50,112 nucleotides of DNA from Xenorhabdus thuongxuanensis (lineage in GTDB: Bacteria > Pseudomonadota > Gammaproteobacteria > Enterobacterales > Enterobacteriaceae): positions 37,877 to 87,988 of the forward strand of contig NZ_MKGR01000016.1 in NCBI RefSeq assembly GCF_001908095.1, in the 5' to 3' direction. The translations under genes were made by a program, and so were the position numbers. The notes beneath the pieces were generated by a model, which ran no database searches, had not been told where the DNA came from, and was given only the letters and a program-made list of their open reading frames with translations. Below are positions 19,924-30,831 of this stretch, piece after piece. Position 1 is the stretch's first letter, and each line of letters opens with the position of its first letter.

Positions 19924-19963
19924 AGATGAATAATAAGTCGCATCCAATGCATATTAATTCAGA
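19924..19963 (-). promoter_or_regulatory. Tandem ARG boxes (ArgR operator) at the carA promoter
   Basis: Two 18-base boxes read on the minus strand: TCTGAATTAATATGCATT (19946-19963) and a weaker one (19924-19941) beginning GCGACTTATTATTCA. The spacing of four bases between boxes and their position just before the TTG start match E. coli carP2, where ArgR represses. The first box is nearly the E. coli sequence. Confidence 0.65.
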
Positions 19964-20289
19964 ATTAATCCTTAAAATCAATGCCAATCATGATTTTTGT
20001 CAAAATTTTGGCAAATTGCGCGCATTCTAATGATGAGAAGGGGGGTTGTCTACAAAAAATGGCATTTTTATTGGCTTTTTTACAACTCTTGGTCTGAATT
20101 TGAGTAAATGTAGCTGAAAAATATAAGGAAAGGGTGAGCAGATAAACGATTATGGTGAGAGAAAACTTAAGAACAGAAAAAATATGTGGTTTTTTTCGTG
20201 TTTATGGGAAAAAGACAACAAAAAGACTAAATATTATTAGAGAAATAGTAATTAATTTGGATATTTAATCATAGATTGTCTATATATCA
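19964..20289. other. Gene-free region between dapB and the carA operator
   Basis: About 325 bases with no supported ORF. By analogy with E. coli it should include the pyrimidine-regulated carP1 promoter with PurR, IHF and PepA/PyrH control, but I cannot fix those sites by eye. The region is rich in A and T tracts. Confidence 0.4.
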
Positions 20290-20326
20290 TTATTACGCAA
20301 TTATTTTAAAAATAATTGCGTAATAA
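20290..20326 (-). terminator. Perfect 17-bp palindromic hairpin downstream of dapB
   Basis: Two perfect 17-base arms enclose a 3-base loop, with core TTACGCAATT. It lies 23 bases past the dapB stop. It probably ends dapB transcripts, although no long T-run follows; a binding site for a dimeric protein is the alternative. Confidence 0.5.
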
Positions 20327-20349
20327 CAAATAATTATAATATTTAAAAT

Positions 20350-21219
<870 letters not shown>

Positions 21220-21309
21220 CTACAGCTTAACTGGCAAGAACTGGCTGCGCCAGACTTATAGTCTGGCAATAAGAAAAACAGGGATTATGTTGGAAATTAT
21301 AAAATTTGT

Positions 21310-22293
21310 TTATTTTCCTGCTTCTGGTAATTCGTAATGATTGTTTGAGTGATATTTAGTTATTATTTTGTCCGAAGTGGCTTCGTTACGGAGGCATTTA
21401 GCTAGAAACTCTATGAATACACTAAGTTTTGGTGGTAAATGTCGCGTTGGTGGGTAGAGTATCCAGAGTTCACCAGTGTAGTTGGCCTTAAAGTTCCAAT
21501 CAGGCAGTACTTGGACTAGCCGTCCCTGTTGTAAGGCCTGTTTAGCAGTAAAGTAAGGTAAACTGCCAATACCGATATGTTGCAACACTGCATCAAGCCT
21601 GACTCCTGTATGATTGGCAGCATAACGTCCATGAATATTGACGGTAGCAATTTTGCTTCCCTGACTAAATTTCCAGCGTGAATCACTTGGTTCTTCTCCA
21701 AGATAGATACAGCTATGATTTTTCAGGTCGTGTGGATGCTGTGGAGTGCCATGTTTTGCAAGGTATTCAGGTGTTGCACATAACATATGCCAAATATTCA
21801 ATAAACGCCGTCCCATAAGACCAGAAGGCGGTTGATCAGTAATTCGTATGACGAGATCAATCTGATCATCTATCAAATCCACATACCGATCATCAAGCCG
21901 TAAATTCACGTCTACTTTGGGATAACAGGCAAGGAAAGCAGGTATATGAGGATGAACGACAAAACGCCCTACCGCTTTAGGAACACTGACTCGTATTATT
22001 CCTTGTGGCTCATGACTAAAATTTCCTGATACAGACATCACTTCCTGGGCAGCATTTACCATATCCAAGCAATGTTCGTAAATTTCCAGCCCATTTTCAC
22101 TCAAACGTAGCTTACGTGTTGTTCTCTGTAAGAGGCGAGTTCCAAGTGCTTTTTCCAGTTTGGCCACAGAGCGACTAATGGCGGAAGGAGTAGCTGCAAG
22201 CTGACGTGCTGTTTCTGAGAAGCTACCTGTCTCAACCACTTTCGCGAAAATGGCCATCTCCCGCATTAGATTTATCGTGTTATTTGTGCTCAT
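21310..22293 (-). CDS. LysR-family transcriptional regulator
   Basis: 327 residues. N-terminal winged helix-turn-helix at residues about 10-68 (FAKVVETGSFSETARQL, PSAISRSVAKLEKALGTRLLQRTTR), then a type 2 periplasmic-binding-like effector domain (about 95-300). It resembles the large CrgA/DsdC-like branch of LysR regulators with the RTTRKLRL wing. It is divergent from the AlaX gene with 94 bp between starts, the classic layout for a LysR regulator and its target. Effector and target are not known. Confidence 0.87.
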   Translation of the reverse strand: MSTNNTINLMREMAIFAKVVETGSFSETARQLAATPSAISRSVAKLEKALGTRLLQRTTRKLRLSENGLEIYEHCLDMVNAAQEVMSVSGNFSHEPQGIIRVSVPKAVGRFVVHPHIPAFLACYPKVDVNLRLDDRYVDLIDDQIDLVIRITDQPPSGLMGRRLLNIWHMLCATPEYLAKHGTPQHPHDLKNHSCIYLGEEPSDSRWKFSQGSKIATVNIHGRYAANHTGVRLDAVLQHIGIGSLPYFTAKQALQQGRLVQVLPDWNFKANYTGELWILYPPTRHLPPKLSVFIEFLAKCLRNEATSDKIITKYHSNNHYELPEAGK

Positions 22294-22387
22294 AAGTCAA
22301 AAGTTATTTGATTTTTTGATGGATTATCACAATTAGGTTCATTTAATACAATCAGGGGAAATATGTTGATATCAGGGAATATTAATT

Positions 22388-23038
22388 ATGTCTGAACGCC
22401 TTTATTTATCCAGCTCTATACTGGCAGGAGAAGTTGAAATTCTGGATTGCTCACTTTGTGACGATCAACGTTATGCGATCCAATTAAAAGAAACTCCATT
22501 TCATCCTCAAGGAGGAGGGCAACCCAGTGATATTGGCTGGCTTAATGATGTAGAGGTCATTCATGTCACGTTAGAAAATGATAGAATAATCCATTACACA
22601 ACACATCCAGTAAACACAGGGATTGCCTTTGCCCGTGTTGATGAGAAACGCCGACAATTACATTCACAGTTGCATTCTGCGGGGCATCTTATCGGCCATA
22701 TTACCGAGCTTCTGGGTTGGCATCCCATTAAGGCACACCACTGGCCTGGAGAAAGCCGTGTTGCCTTCAAGCCAGGCCCTGATGCACAAATCTTTTCAAT
22801 TGAATATCTCCAAGAAAAATGTGACCAATTTATTGATGAGAACTTACCTTGCCAAATCACTATGCATGATGATGGGTTTAGGGAAGTCGGTTTTGGCGAA
22901 TTTATACCTTACCCTTGTGGTGGAACACATGTGGCGTCATTAAGGCAAATTCATGGTCTTCAGATACAGGCTATACAAGAAAAGAAAGGTAAGTTATCAG
23001 TACAATATGATGTAGTATTGCCATCATCATTCACTTAA
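22388..23038 (+). CDS. AlaX-type alanyl-tRNA editing protein
   Basis: 216-residue free-standing homologue of the AlaRS editing domain, which hydrolyses Ser- or Gly-mischarged tRNA(Ala). Conserved segments: HPQGGGQPSDIGWL (residues 38-51), zinc ligands in LHSAGHLIG and in PCGGTHVASL. It has the editing core and no AlaRS catalytic domain. The SD is weak (GGGAAT about 8 bases before ATG). Divergent from a LysR gene, so possibly regulated, which is unusual for a quality-control enzyme. Confidence 0.85.
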   Translation: MSERLYLSSSILAGEVEILDCSLCDDQRYAIQLKETPFHPQGGGQPSDIGWLNDVEVIHVTLENDRIIHYTTHPVNTGIAFARVDEKRRQLHSQLHSAGHLIGHITELLGWHPIKAHHWPGESRVAFKPGPDAQIFSIEYLQEKCDQFIDENLPCQITMHDDGFREVGFGEFIPYPCGGTHVASLRQIHGLQIQAIQEKKGKLSVQYDVVLPSSFT

Positions 23039-23063
23039 TAATAAATACTTTCTTTTTTGATTG

Positions 23064-23139
23064 AAACTCGGTTTTTTGCTGGAAATCGTATCAGGATTAA
23101 TTAATTGATCATACGTCCCAACCTAAAAAAACCGAGTTT
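23064..23139. repeat. 76-bp sequence with 14-bp terminal inverted repeats
   Basis: AAACTCGGTTTTTT at 23064-23077 is repeated inverted at 23125-23139, with about 47 AT-rich bases between. It lies between the convergent alaX and ispH stops. It could act as a bidirectional terminator, since each arm ends in a T-run, or it could be a tiny MITE. No target duplication is obvious. Confidence 0.5.
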
Positions 23140-23153
23140 AAATAAAACTGAAG

Positions 23154-24107
23154 CTAATTAACCTCTTTCACTTCAACCCGTAACTCTTTTGGTACTTCAA
23201 AAACAATATTTTCTTCTCGACCATACAGTTCGTTAACTGTTTCTGCGCCGAAATTTTTCAAGCGTTCAATAACCTGTTGTACTAAAATATCAGGCGCCGA
23301 TGCACCTGCCGTGACACCCACTGCGCTTACACCTGTGATCCACTCTGGCTGGATATCTTCGGCAGAATCAATCAAATAGGCAGGCTTGCCTACGCGCTGC
23401 GCAAGTTCCGCCAGACGATTTGAGTTTGATGAGTTTTTAGAACCAACAACTAACACTACATCAGCCCCTAATGCCAAATCACGTACCGCTTCTTGGCGGT
23501 TAGTTGTGGCATAGCAGATATCGTCTTTGCGTGGGCCAACAATATTGGGGAACCTTGCATTAAGCGCATCAATCACTTCTGAGGTATCATCAACAGAAAG
23601 TGTTGTTTGTGTCATAAAGCAGAGGTTATTTTCATCCTTAACTTGCAGTTTCCACACATCTTCCGGCGATTCCACCAGATACATGCCACCGTTGGGGTTA
23701 TTGTATTGCCCCATTGTACCTTCTACTTCAGGATGACCGGCATGTCCGATTAAAATCGCCTCCTTGCCTTTGCGACTTGCTCTTGCTACTTCCATATGAA
23801 CTTTAGTGACCAGCGGGCAGGTAGCATCAAACAGCATGGTTAAATGACGGGAGCGGGCTTCTGCACGAATGGCCTGGGAAACACCATGAGCAGAGAAGAT
23901 CAAAATGGCGCCATCAGGCACTTCTGAAATTTCTTCAATGAAAATGGCACCACGTTTCCTGAGGTTGTCAACCACATAACGGTTGTGTACCACTTCATGA
24001 CGAACATAGATGGGAGCACCGTACAATTCCAGTGCGCGTTCCACGATGCTGATAGCACGATCAACACCCGCACAGAAACCACGAGGGTTAGCCAGCAATA
24101 TTTGCAT
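23154..24107 (-). CDS. ispH: 4-hydroxy-3-methylbut-2-enyl diphosphate reductase
   Basis: 317-residue [4Fe-4S] enzyme of the MEP pathway that yields IPP and DMAPP. Start at 24107 ([18 protein letters not shown]) behind GGAGG. Cluster cysteines are Cys12 in RGFCAG, one in DATCPLVTK, one in [10 protein letters not shown]; the catalytic Glu lies in [11 protein letters not shown]. Its 5' end overlaps the fkpB 3' end by 20 bp, so the two are translated together in the ribF-ileS-lspA-fkpB-ispH operon. Confidence 0.96.
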   Translation of the reverse strand: MQILLANPRGFCAGVDRAISIVERALELYGAPIYVRHEVVHNRYVVDNLRKRGAIFIEEISEVPDGAILIFSAHGVSQAIRAEARSRHLTMLFDATCPLVTKVHMEVARASRKGKEAILIGHAGHPEVEGTMGQYNNPNGGMYLVESPEDVWKLQVKDENNLCFMTQTTLSVDDTSEVIDALNARFPNIVGPRKDDICYATTNRQEAVRDLALGADVVLVVGSKNSSNSNRLAELAQRVGKPAYLIDSAEDIQPEWITGVSAVGVTAGASAPDILVQQVIERLKNFGAETVNELYGREENIVFEVPKELRVEVKEVN

Positions 24108-24558
24108 GGGTTTCCTCCAACTGAGGGTCAATTTCCAGCACTTCAATTTCAAAAGTGATGTTTTGTTCAGCCAGCGGATGGTTAAAATCAACAGTAATGG
24201 AACCTTCAGCCACTTCTTTGACAAATCCCGGCATTTCACTGCCGTTTATGGCCGTAAATAACATAATGGTTCCTACTTCTGGGACACCGGCATCGGAAAA
24301 ATCGCGAGGAGTAAAATATTGGACTAAATCAGGGTTGTGTTTGCCAAAAATAGTTTCCCCAGCCAGCGTAAATTGATGCTTATCACCAACTTTCAACCCA
24401 AGAAGCTGCTCTTCCAGTGGGGCAGAGAGGCTACCATCACCGAGGCGGAATAATGCGGGTTTACCTTGACTATAAGTCGAATCTGCCGTAGAGCCATCAT
24501 CCAGCTTTAATGTGAAATGTAATAAAACTGCACTGTGCGCTTGCACCTGCATTGACAT
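24088..24558 (-). CDS. fkpB: FKBP-type peptidyl-prolyl isomerase (SlpA/FkpB)
   Basis: About 156 residues, small cytosolic FKBP with an insert-in-flap domain. Start placed at the ATG at 24558 ([15 protein letters not shown]), which aligns with the E. coli N-terminus; an in-frame TTG three codons earlier would place the SD too close. The FKBP core is [21 protein letters not shown]-domain hallmark [14 protein letters not shown]-terminal [10 protein letters not shown]. Overlaps ispH by 20 bp. Confidence 0.93.
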   Translation of the reverse strand: MSMQVQAHSAVLLHFTLKLDDGSTADSTYSQGKPALFRLGDGSLSAPLEEQLLGLKVGDKHQFTLAGETIFGKHNPDLVQYFTPRDFSDAGVPEVGTIMLFTAINGSEMPGFVKEVAEGSITVDFNHPLAEQNITFEIEVLEIDPQLEETHANIAG

Positions 24559-24621
24559 GTTGCTCAAGCCTTTTACTTAAAAATGATTGCAAGTATACCG
24601 TTATTGGGTATAGACGAAGTT

Positions 24622-24652
24622 ACCAGCCCCAGTTAACCATGCTAGGGCTGGT
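24622..24652. repeat. Hairpin between lspA and fkpB
   Basis: ACCAGCCC and GGGCTGGT form an 8-bp stem around about 15 bases in the 115-bp lspA-fkpB gap. The minus-strand side has no T-run, so it is more likely a processing or attenuation structure than a full terminator. Confidence 0.45.
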
Positions 24653-24673
24653 TTATTATCATTCTTTCAATGA

Positions 24674-25186
24674 CTAAGTTTTCGAGACTGCTTGCTTGTC
24701 CTGGTCATCAGGGCTGATAAAGCTCTCAATGATAATGAGAGCAGCTCCGATGCAAATTGCAGAATCAGCAATATTAAAGGTAGGCCAGTGCCACTCTCCG
24801 ACATAAAAGTCGATAAAATCGACAACAAAGCCATGCACCAGCCTATCGAACAAATTTCCCAAAGCCCCACCAATCACTAAGGCGTAGGCAATATTGCTCA
24901 GTTTTTGCTTGGCATTGGAACGATACATCATTACCAGCAATACAACCGTGATGGCAACGGCCACCAATGCAAAGAACCAACGCTGCCAGCCACCCTTATC
25001 GGCCAGAAAACTGAAGGCTGCCCCTAAGTTCTGGGCGTAAGTCAGATTGAAATAAGGTATCAATGGAATGGATTCGTACAGCGTGAAATGCTGCAACACT
25101 AAGTATTTGCTTCCCAAATCCAGTATTAATACCACAACAACCAGCCAAAGCCAGCGAAGTCCGGTGGAACAAATGGGTTTACTCAT
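24674..25186 (-). CDS. lspA: Prolipoprotein signal peptidase (signal peptidase II)
   Basis: 170-residue inner-membrane aspartyl protease that removes lipoprotein signal peptides after lipidation. Four hydrophobic segments; catalytic Asp motifs [11 protein letters not shown] and FVVDFIDFY. The start codon overlaps the ileS stop (ATGA arrangement), the standard enteric coupling. Length is near the E. coli 164. Confidence 0.96.
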   Translation of the reverse strand: MSKPICSTGLRWLWLVVVVLILDLGSKYLVLQHFTLYESIPLIPYFNLTYAQNLGAAFSFLADKGGWQRWFFALVAVAITVVLLVMMYRSNAKQKLSNIAYALVIGGALGNLFDRLVHGFVVDFIDFYVGEWHWPTFNIADSAICIGAALIIIESFISPDDQDKQAVSKT

Positions 25187-27999
25187 CAGGCAAATTTACG
25201 CTCTTCACCGTTACCGGCAACGTTAGTCACACAGCGGCCGCAAAGTTCTGCATGTTCCGCCACCTGGCCCACGTTTTTAGCATAGTGCCAGCAACGTGGA
25301 CATTTTTCTCCGTCTGCTTTGCGCAAGGCCACTTTCAGGCCTGCAATTTCGCTTTGCTGTGCATCCTCACCGGCGGCTGCATAAGCAGCAACTTCAACCT
25401 GAGAGGTCAGCAGGACAAAGCGCAGTTCATCAGACAGTTTGTTGAGTTTTTCTGCCAGTGCTTCATTTGCATAGAGTGTGACAGCGGCTTCCAGTGAACT
25501 GCGTATATGCTTATCATTACGAGCCTGTTCCAGAACTTTGTTCACTTCGCTACGTACTGCCAGCAGATCAGCCCAGAAAGTATCGTTCATATCTTCACCA
25601 TCTGCCAGCCCAAACAGTCCGTCATACCACTCTTCGGTAAAGACGTATTGAGCACGTTTACCTGGCAATTCATGCCAAATTTCATCAGCAGTAAACGACA
25701 GAATCGGCATCATCCAGCGAACCAAGGCTTCTGCGATATGGAACAATGCAGTCTGGCAGCTACGACGGGCAAGGCCATCACTTTTCGCGGTATACTGGCG
25801 ATCTTTGATGATATCCAGATAGAATGAGCCCATTTCCACGGAACAGAATTGCATCAAGCGTTGAACCACAGAATGGAAATCATATTCTTCATAGTATTTA
25901 AGGATATCTGTCTGTGCGGCTTGGGCACGACCTACTGCCCAGCGGTCCAGAACAACCATATCTTCTGCGTTTACCATATGCTCTTCTGGGTTGAAACCAT
26001 TCAGGTTTGCCAGCAGGAAACGGGCGGTGTTGCGGATACGGCGGTAAGCATCAGCAGAACGTTTCAAGATTTCGTCAGAAACAGCGATTTCGCCAGTGTA
26101 GTCAGTGGCTGCCACCCATAAACGCAGGATATCTGCGCCCAGTTTGTTCATCACATCTTGTGGGCTGACGGTATTACCGATGGATTTGGACATTTTACGC
26201 CCTTGTTCATCAACGGTGAAACCATGAGTCAGAACTTGGCGGTAAGGGGCTTTGCCTTTGATCGCAGTGGACAGCATCAATGAAGACATGAACCAGCCAC
26301 GGTGCTGGTCAGAACCTTCCAGATACAGATCGGCTGAATTGCCGTTGAATTCTGGACGGGCATCCACAACCGAAGAATGGGTACTTCCTGAATCAAACCA
26401 AACATCCAGTGTATCTGGTGCCTTGGTGTAATCTGCGGCTTCATCACCCAGCAGGTCTGCTGTGTCCAGATCCCACCATGCCTGAATGCCATCGACTTCG
26501 ACGCGCTTGGCGACTTCTTCGATCAATTCAACGGTACGAGGATGTGGCTCTTGTGTCTCTTTATGAATGAACAGAGACATTGGTACACCCCATGTACGTT
26601 GGCGAGAGATACACCAGTCTGGACGGTTTTCTACCATTGATTCGATACGTGCTTGCCCCCAACCAGGGATCCACTGAACATCTTTGATCTCTTTTAGAGA
26701 TTGTGCGCGTAAACCATTTTTGTCCATGCTAATGAACCATTGTGGTGTTGCACGGAAGATAATTGGTTTTTTGTGGCGCCAACAGCACGGGTAGCTGTGT
26801 TGGATTTTTGCCAGACTCAGTAGTGTGCTTTTTTCTTTCAGCAATTCAACAATGATGTCGTTGGCTTTAAAGACAAATTGTCCATCCAGTGAAGGATAAG
26901 TGCCAGAGAGATAGCAGCCATTCGGACCAACCGGATTGGCGATTTCAAGGCCATATTTTAAGCTGATAGAGTAATCGTCTGGACCGTGACCACCAGCAGT
27001 ATGTACAGCACCTGTACCAGCTTCAAGCGTTACGTGATCACCGAGGATGGCGGGAACATCGTAACTCATGAATGGATGGTTGAAGCGCAACAGTTCCAGA
27101 GCTGTACCCGTGCAATCGCCTAAAACTTCCCATGCAGTGATATCCGCGCGCTGCATAACGCTTTCGACAAGTTCAGCCGCCAGAATGATGCATTCATCAT
27201 TGATTTTGACCAATTGGTAGCTAATTTCCGCACCTAAGGCAATTGCACGGTTTGCTGGCAGTGTCCACGGGGTGGTTGTCCAGATGATTAAAGAAACAGG
27301 CAGCCCTTGTGGTTGTACATCAAATTTGGCATACACGGCATCGGCATCAACGGCCGCGAAGCGCACGTCGATGGAAGGGGAGGTTTTATCGTAGTATTCC
27401 ACTTCCGCTTCGGCGAGGGAGGAACCACAGTCAGTACACCAGTGAACGGGTTTTACGCCTTTCAGCAAGTGTCCATTTTTGATAATACGGCCTAGTGCAC
27501 GAATGATGTCAGCTTCGGTTTTGAAGTCCATGGTCAGGTAAGGTTTATCCCAATCGCCCAGTATACCCAGACGTTTGAAGCCCGCTTTCTGTGCTTCGAC
27601 CTGAGTTATGGCATATTTACGGCACTCAGCACGGAATTCAGCGGCGGAAAATTTTTCCCCTGGCTTGCCGATAATCTGCTCAACCTTGAGCTCAATAGGC
27701 AAACCGTGGCAGTCCCAACCTGGAATATAAGGCGAGTCGAAGCCTGATAGCCCCTTGGACTTAATAACAATATCTTTGAGAATTTTATTAACTGAGTGAC
27801 CAATATGAATATCGCCGTTTGCATAGGGAGGGCCATCATGCAAAATAAACGTTTTCTTGCCAGATTTTGCTTTTCTAATTGCCTGATACAAACCTTCTTT
27901 GTACCAACGTTTCAACATATCTGGTTCGCGCTTAGCTAAATCCCCGCGCATAGGGAACCCTGTTTCCGGTAAATTCAGGGTGTCTTTATAGTCACTCAT
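25186..27999 (-). CDS. ileS: Isoleucyl-tRNA synthetase
   Basis: 937 residues, the size of E. coli IleRS (938). Charges tRNA(Ile) and edits valine. Class I motifs: [12 protein letters not shown] (HIGH, near residue 58-67) and [10 protein letters not shown] (KMSKS). The CP1 editing domain lies between, with [13 protein letters not shown]. The C-terminal zinc module shows CPRCW and CGRCV. It follows ribF by 26 bp. Confidence 0.97.
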   Translation of the reverse strand: MSDYKDTLNLPETGFPMRGDLAKREPDMLKRWYKEGLYQAIRKAKSGKKTFILHDGPPYANGDIHIGHSVNKILKDIVIKSKGLSGFDSPYIPGWDCHGLPIELKVEQIIGKPGEKFSAAEFRAECRKYAITQVEAQKAGFKRLGILGDWDKPYLTMDFKTEADIIRALGRIIKNGHLLKGVKPVHWCTDCGSSLAEAEVEYYDKTSPSIDVRFAAVDADAVYAKFDVQPQGLPVSLIIWTTTPWTLPANRAIALGAEISYQLVKINDECIILAAELVESVMQRADITAWEVLGDCTGTALELLRFNHPFMSYDVPAILGDHVTLEAGTGAVHTAGGHGPDDYSISLKYGLEIANPVGPNGCYLSGTYPSLDGQFVFKANDIIVELLKEKSTLLSLAKIQHSYPCCWRHKKPIIFRATPQWFISMDKNGLRAQSLKEIKDVQWIPGWGQARIESMVENRPDWCISRQRTWGVPMSLFIHKETQEPHPRTVELIEEVAKRVEVDGIQAWWDLDTADLLGDEAADYTKAPDTLDVWFDSGSTHSSVVDARPEFNGNSADLYLEGSDQHRGWFMSSLMLSTAIKGKAPYRQVLTHGFTVDEQGRKMSKSIGNTVSPQDVMNKLGADILRLWVAATDYTGEIAVSDEILKRSADAYRRIRNTARFLLANLNGFNPEEHMVNAEDMVVLDRWAVGRAQAAQTDILKYYEEYDFHSVVQRLMQFCSVEMGSFYLDIIKDRQYTAKSDGLARRSCQTALFHIAEALVRWMMPILSFTADEIWHELPGKRAQYVFTEEWYDGLFGLADGEDMNDTFWADLLAVRSEVNKVLEQARNDKHIRSSLEAAVTLYANEALAEKLNKLSDELRFVLLTSQVEVAAYAAAGEDAQQSEIAGLKVALRKADGEKCPRCWHYAKNVGQVAEHAELCGRCVTNVAGNGEERKFA

Positions 28000-28025
28000 T
28001 ATAGATTCTCAGTTCCAATTTTCCG

Positions 28026-28970
28026 CTAGATACATGACTTGGATCGCTGCAAGAGATAGTTCCTCGCAACAACCACATCATTTGCGATTTGCTGTTTAAG
28101 CGCATCAAGCGAAGCAAATCGCTGCTCATTACGCAATTTTTTACGTAATACCACATCGATATGATGCCCATACAGATCCATTTGGGTATCAATCAAATGC
28201 ACTTCAAGTTGCAGGCCAAGGCCAGCAACTGTGGGGCGATTGCCTATGTTTGCAACACCCGGTAGGGGGGTATCGCCCAGTCCGTGGACCTCAACAGCAT
28301 AAACGCCCTTAACAGGCGCAACGAGACGTTTCAATGGTAAGTTGGCAGTGGGAAAACCAATGGTGCGTCCCAATTGCTTACCATGAACAACTCTGCCACT
28401 TATACTGTAAGGATGCCCCAGTAATATTTCAGCCAAGGCCAAGTCATCACTTTGCAGTGCCTGACGAATGGCTGTACTGCTGATCCTAAGACCGCTGTCA
28501 CAAAAACTGTCTGTGCTGGCGACATCAAAACGGTATTGTTTACCTGCTTGCTGCAAATAGTGGAAATCTCCGCGGCGATTTTTGCCAAAACGGAAATCGT
28601 CTCCTATTGCCAGAAACTTAACACCCAGTTTTTCAACGAGCAACTGTGAAACAAAGGCTTCAGGTGAGTTGGCTGCAAAATGTTTGTCAAATTTCACACA
28701 TAACAGATAATCAACGTCATTTTGGGCTAGATACTTTATTTTATCTCTCAGCCTAGTCAGGCGAGCTGGCGCTTTATCTGCCACAAAAACTTCCAGAGGC
28801 TGCGGTTCGAAAATCATAACCATCGTCGGTAATCCGAGACGCTGCCCTTCTTGCTTCAAGTGTTTTAATAAAGCTTGATGCCCGCGATGGACACCATCAA
28901 AATTACCAATCGTCAGCACGCAACCATGGTGACGCGCCCGGATATTGTGTATACCGCGAATTAGCTCCAT
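28026..28970 (-). CDS. ribF: Bifunctional riboflavin kinase / FAD synthetase
   Basis: 314 residues in two domains: N-terminal FMN adenylyltransferase (residues about 1-180, TIGNFDGVHRGHQALL nucleotidyl-transferase motif) and C-terminal riboflavin kinase (about 185-305, GRVVHGKQLGRTIGFPTANL). First gene of the ribF-ileS-lspA-fkpB-ispH operon. No FMN riboswitch is visible upstream. Confidence 0.96.
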   Translation of the reverse strand: MELIRGIHNIRARHHGCVLTIGNFDGVHRGHQALLKHLKQEGQRLGLPTMVMIFEPQPLEVFVADKAPARLTRLRDKIKYLAQNDVDYLLCVKFDKHFAANSPEAFVSQLLVEKLGVKFLAIGDDFRFGKNRRGDFHYLQQAGKQYRFDVASTDSFCDSGLRISSTAIRQALQSDDLALAEILLGHPYSISGRVVHGKQLGRTIGFPTANLPLKRLVAPVKGVYAVEVHGLGDTPLPGVANIGNRPTVAGLGLQLEVHLIDTQMDLYGHHIDVVLRKKLRNEQRFASLDALKQQIANDVVVARNYLLQRSKSCI

Positions 28971-29241
28971 AGCTGGCTCAATACCGTGGAAATTGTTGGA
29001 TTATACCTTGTACAAAGCTTAAGGTTAACCCACGATCACAAAGGGTTTTAATTAATAACCTGATTCATACAATAAAAATAGGCTAGATGCCCGAAAAATA
29101 TTTAATTTATCGCATTTCTCTGTGATTCATTCAGTTTTTTATTGCGAAAGACTGTATTCCCTCTGAGTAAGCTGATAAAATCCCGCCCCATCACAACGTA
29201 ACCAGCGTCGCTGTACAACGACGCTTATTTGCACAAATCCA

Positions 29242-29270
29242 TTGACAAAAGAAGGCTGAACAGGCATATT
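29242..29270 (+). promoter_or_regulatory. rpsT promoter (P2-like) in the ribF-rpsT divergent region
   Basis: TTGACA (29242-29247) and CATATT (29265-29270) are separated by exactly 17 bases. The leader that follows, including CCTCGGCCTTTGAATTGTCC, closely resembles the E. coli rpsT leader. An upstream GATAAAAT at about 29170 may be P1. The rest of the 348-bp gap from 28971 carries the divergent ribF promoter and no gene. Confidence 0.7.
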
Positions 29271-29318
29271 CCTCGGCCTTTGAATTGTCCTCGATAGAAT
29301 ATATTTGGGAGTTGGACC

Positions 29319-29579
29319 TTGGCTAATATCAAATCAGCTAAGAAACGCGCCGTACAGTCTGAGAAACGCCGTCAGCACAATGCGAGCCGTCGTTCTATGG
29401 TGCGCACTTTTATCAAGAAAGTCTACGCGGCTATCGCTGCTGGCGATAAAGAAGCTGCACAGAAAGCATTCAATGACATGCAACCAATTGTTGATCGTCA
29501 CGCCTGCAAAGGTCTGATCCACAAAAACAAAGCAGCACGTCATAAATCTGCTCTGGCAGCACAAATCAAAGCAATGTAA
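29319..29579 (+). CDS. rpsT: 30S ribosomal protein S20
   Basis: 86-residue basic helical protein binding 16S rRNA. The start is TTG at 29319 ([18 protein letters not shown]) behind GGGAGTTGG, as in E. coli where the UUG start is part of autogenous control by S20. The C-terminus LAAQIKAM is intact. Divergent from ribF. Confidence 0.97.
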   Translation: MANIKSAKKRAVQSEKRRQHNASRRSMVRTFIKKVYAAIAAGDKEAAQKAFNDMQPIVDRHACKGLIHKNKAARHKSALAAQIKAM

Positions 29580-29600
29580 TCATTGGTTTTGATGATGCTA

Positions 29601-29628
29601 AAAAAACCGGCTCAAAGCCGGTTTTTTT
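29601..29628. terminator. Terminator between rpsT and nhaR
   Basis: CCGGCT and AGCCGG around CAA, flanked by A7 and T7. The symmetric A and T tracts allow it to stop both the rpsT and the convergent nhaR transcripts. Confidence 0.9.
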
Positions 29629-29682
29629 GTATCTGCTGGTTTTAACGTATTAGTTTTAATATGCTGTTTTTAAACAATAACT

Positions 29683-30609
29683 TTAATATAATTTTTCAGG
29701 GCGACTTTTTGGCGGTGAGCTGAATAAAGCAGAAAAATCTTTGTTACACACGCGCTGGACTGCCGGATGCTGAATCATACGCTCGGCAAAGATGACGTAA
29801 TATTCTTCCTGTACCGTATCCAATCGACCTATCTCAACAATATCACTATCAGCGAAAATATCATTGGCGTAGAAAGAAGGCGCAATGAAAATGGCGTTGT
29901 GATACAAACCAAATGCTTTCATCAAAGCGGCATCATCAAATTCGCCCAGCACTTCAACTTCAAGATTTTTATTGCGTATCCATGTCAGGAGCTTTCTGCC
30001 CAACATCGAGCGGCGACCCGGAATTAATAAACGGCGCTCTTCCAAACATGCTGGAAAGGGTTTTTCTGGGATCGGTTGGCGGCAGTAAAAACTGATATTA
30101 CATTCCCCCAATTTCACTGAAAACAATCCTTCCTGTTGAGAAGAATCTACTGGACAATCGGATAGGATCATATCCAGCTTATGCTGGCTAAGTTGTTCAA
30201 GCAGCATTTCATGTGTCGATTCAAAACACCGCAAGTGGATCTTTTCGTGCTCTACAACGGTCGTTTCCAACACTTTACTGACTAAACGTTTGGACAGCGC
30301 ATCAGCGACACCCACATCAAACAGCAGATTTGATTCTCGGCTGTAAGTAACGATGTCCATCATTTCTTGGCTGAGTGTAAACATCTTATCCGCATAGCGG
30401 AAAACTAATTGTCCTAGTTCTGAGGGTACTAATCCTCTTCCCTGGCGTTTGAATAACTTTCCACCCAGACGCTCTTCCAACGCTTTTATCTGTCCTGTAA
30501 TGGTTTGTGGGGTCAGATATAGCGCTTCTGCCGCTCCCACAACAGAGCCTTCCTTGCAAACGTGCCAAAAATAATAGAGGTGGTTAAAATTTAAATGTGA
30601 AACCCGCAT
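29683..30609 (-). CDS. nhaR: LysR-type activator of nhaA
   Basis: 308-residue regulator responding to Na+/Li+. Close to E. coli NhaR throughout: [40 protein letters not shown] in the HTH and wing, and [11 protein letters not shown] and [13 protein letters not shown] in the effector domain. It lies downstream of nhaA in the same direction, 222 bp apart, as in E. coli. Confidence 0.95.
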   Translation of the reverse strand: MRVSHLNFNHLYYFWHVCKEGSVVGAAEALYLTPQTITGQIKALEERLGGKLFKRQGRGLVPSELGQLVFRYADKMFTLSQEMMDIVTYSRESNLLFDVGVADALSKRLVSKVLETTVVEHEKIHLRCFESTHEMLLEQLSQHKLDMILSDCPVDSSQQEGLFSVKLGECNISFYCRQPIPEKPFPACLEERRLLIPGRRSMLGRKLLTWIRNKNLEVEVLGEFDDAALMKAFGLYHNAIFIAPSFYANDIFADSDIVEIGRLDTVQEEYYVIFAERMIQHPAVQRVCNKDFSALFSSPPKSRPEKLY

Positions 30610-30831
30610 ATATTTATCCTTGTGTATCGCCTCACATCTGTATAACAGTCGTGACCATACATTTCAGGTCGCCAGATTATGGCGTTTTCCTATTTTTCTA
30701 TCACTATTTTTATTACTATGAAAATACTCGCGGCATCTCAGTTATGGCATTGCAGTTATAAAAGTTTTGCCGCAAATATTAAAAGAGTGAATTACCTCGG
30801 AAATTCTTTCTATATCTGTGCTTAAATTAAT

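Noticed and set aside
19913-19987. Upstream extension of carA by 25 codons
   Set aside because: The TTG at 19912 has a strong SD and gives the conserved N-terminus, and the extension overlaps the ArgR operator.
24108-24239. 44-codon N-terminal extension of ispH
   Set aside because: It is entirely within fkpB in another frame; the ATG at 24107 has a GGAGG site and starts at the conserved [10 protein letters not shown].
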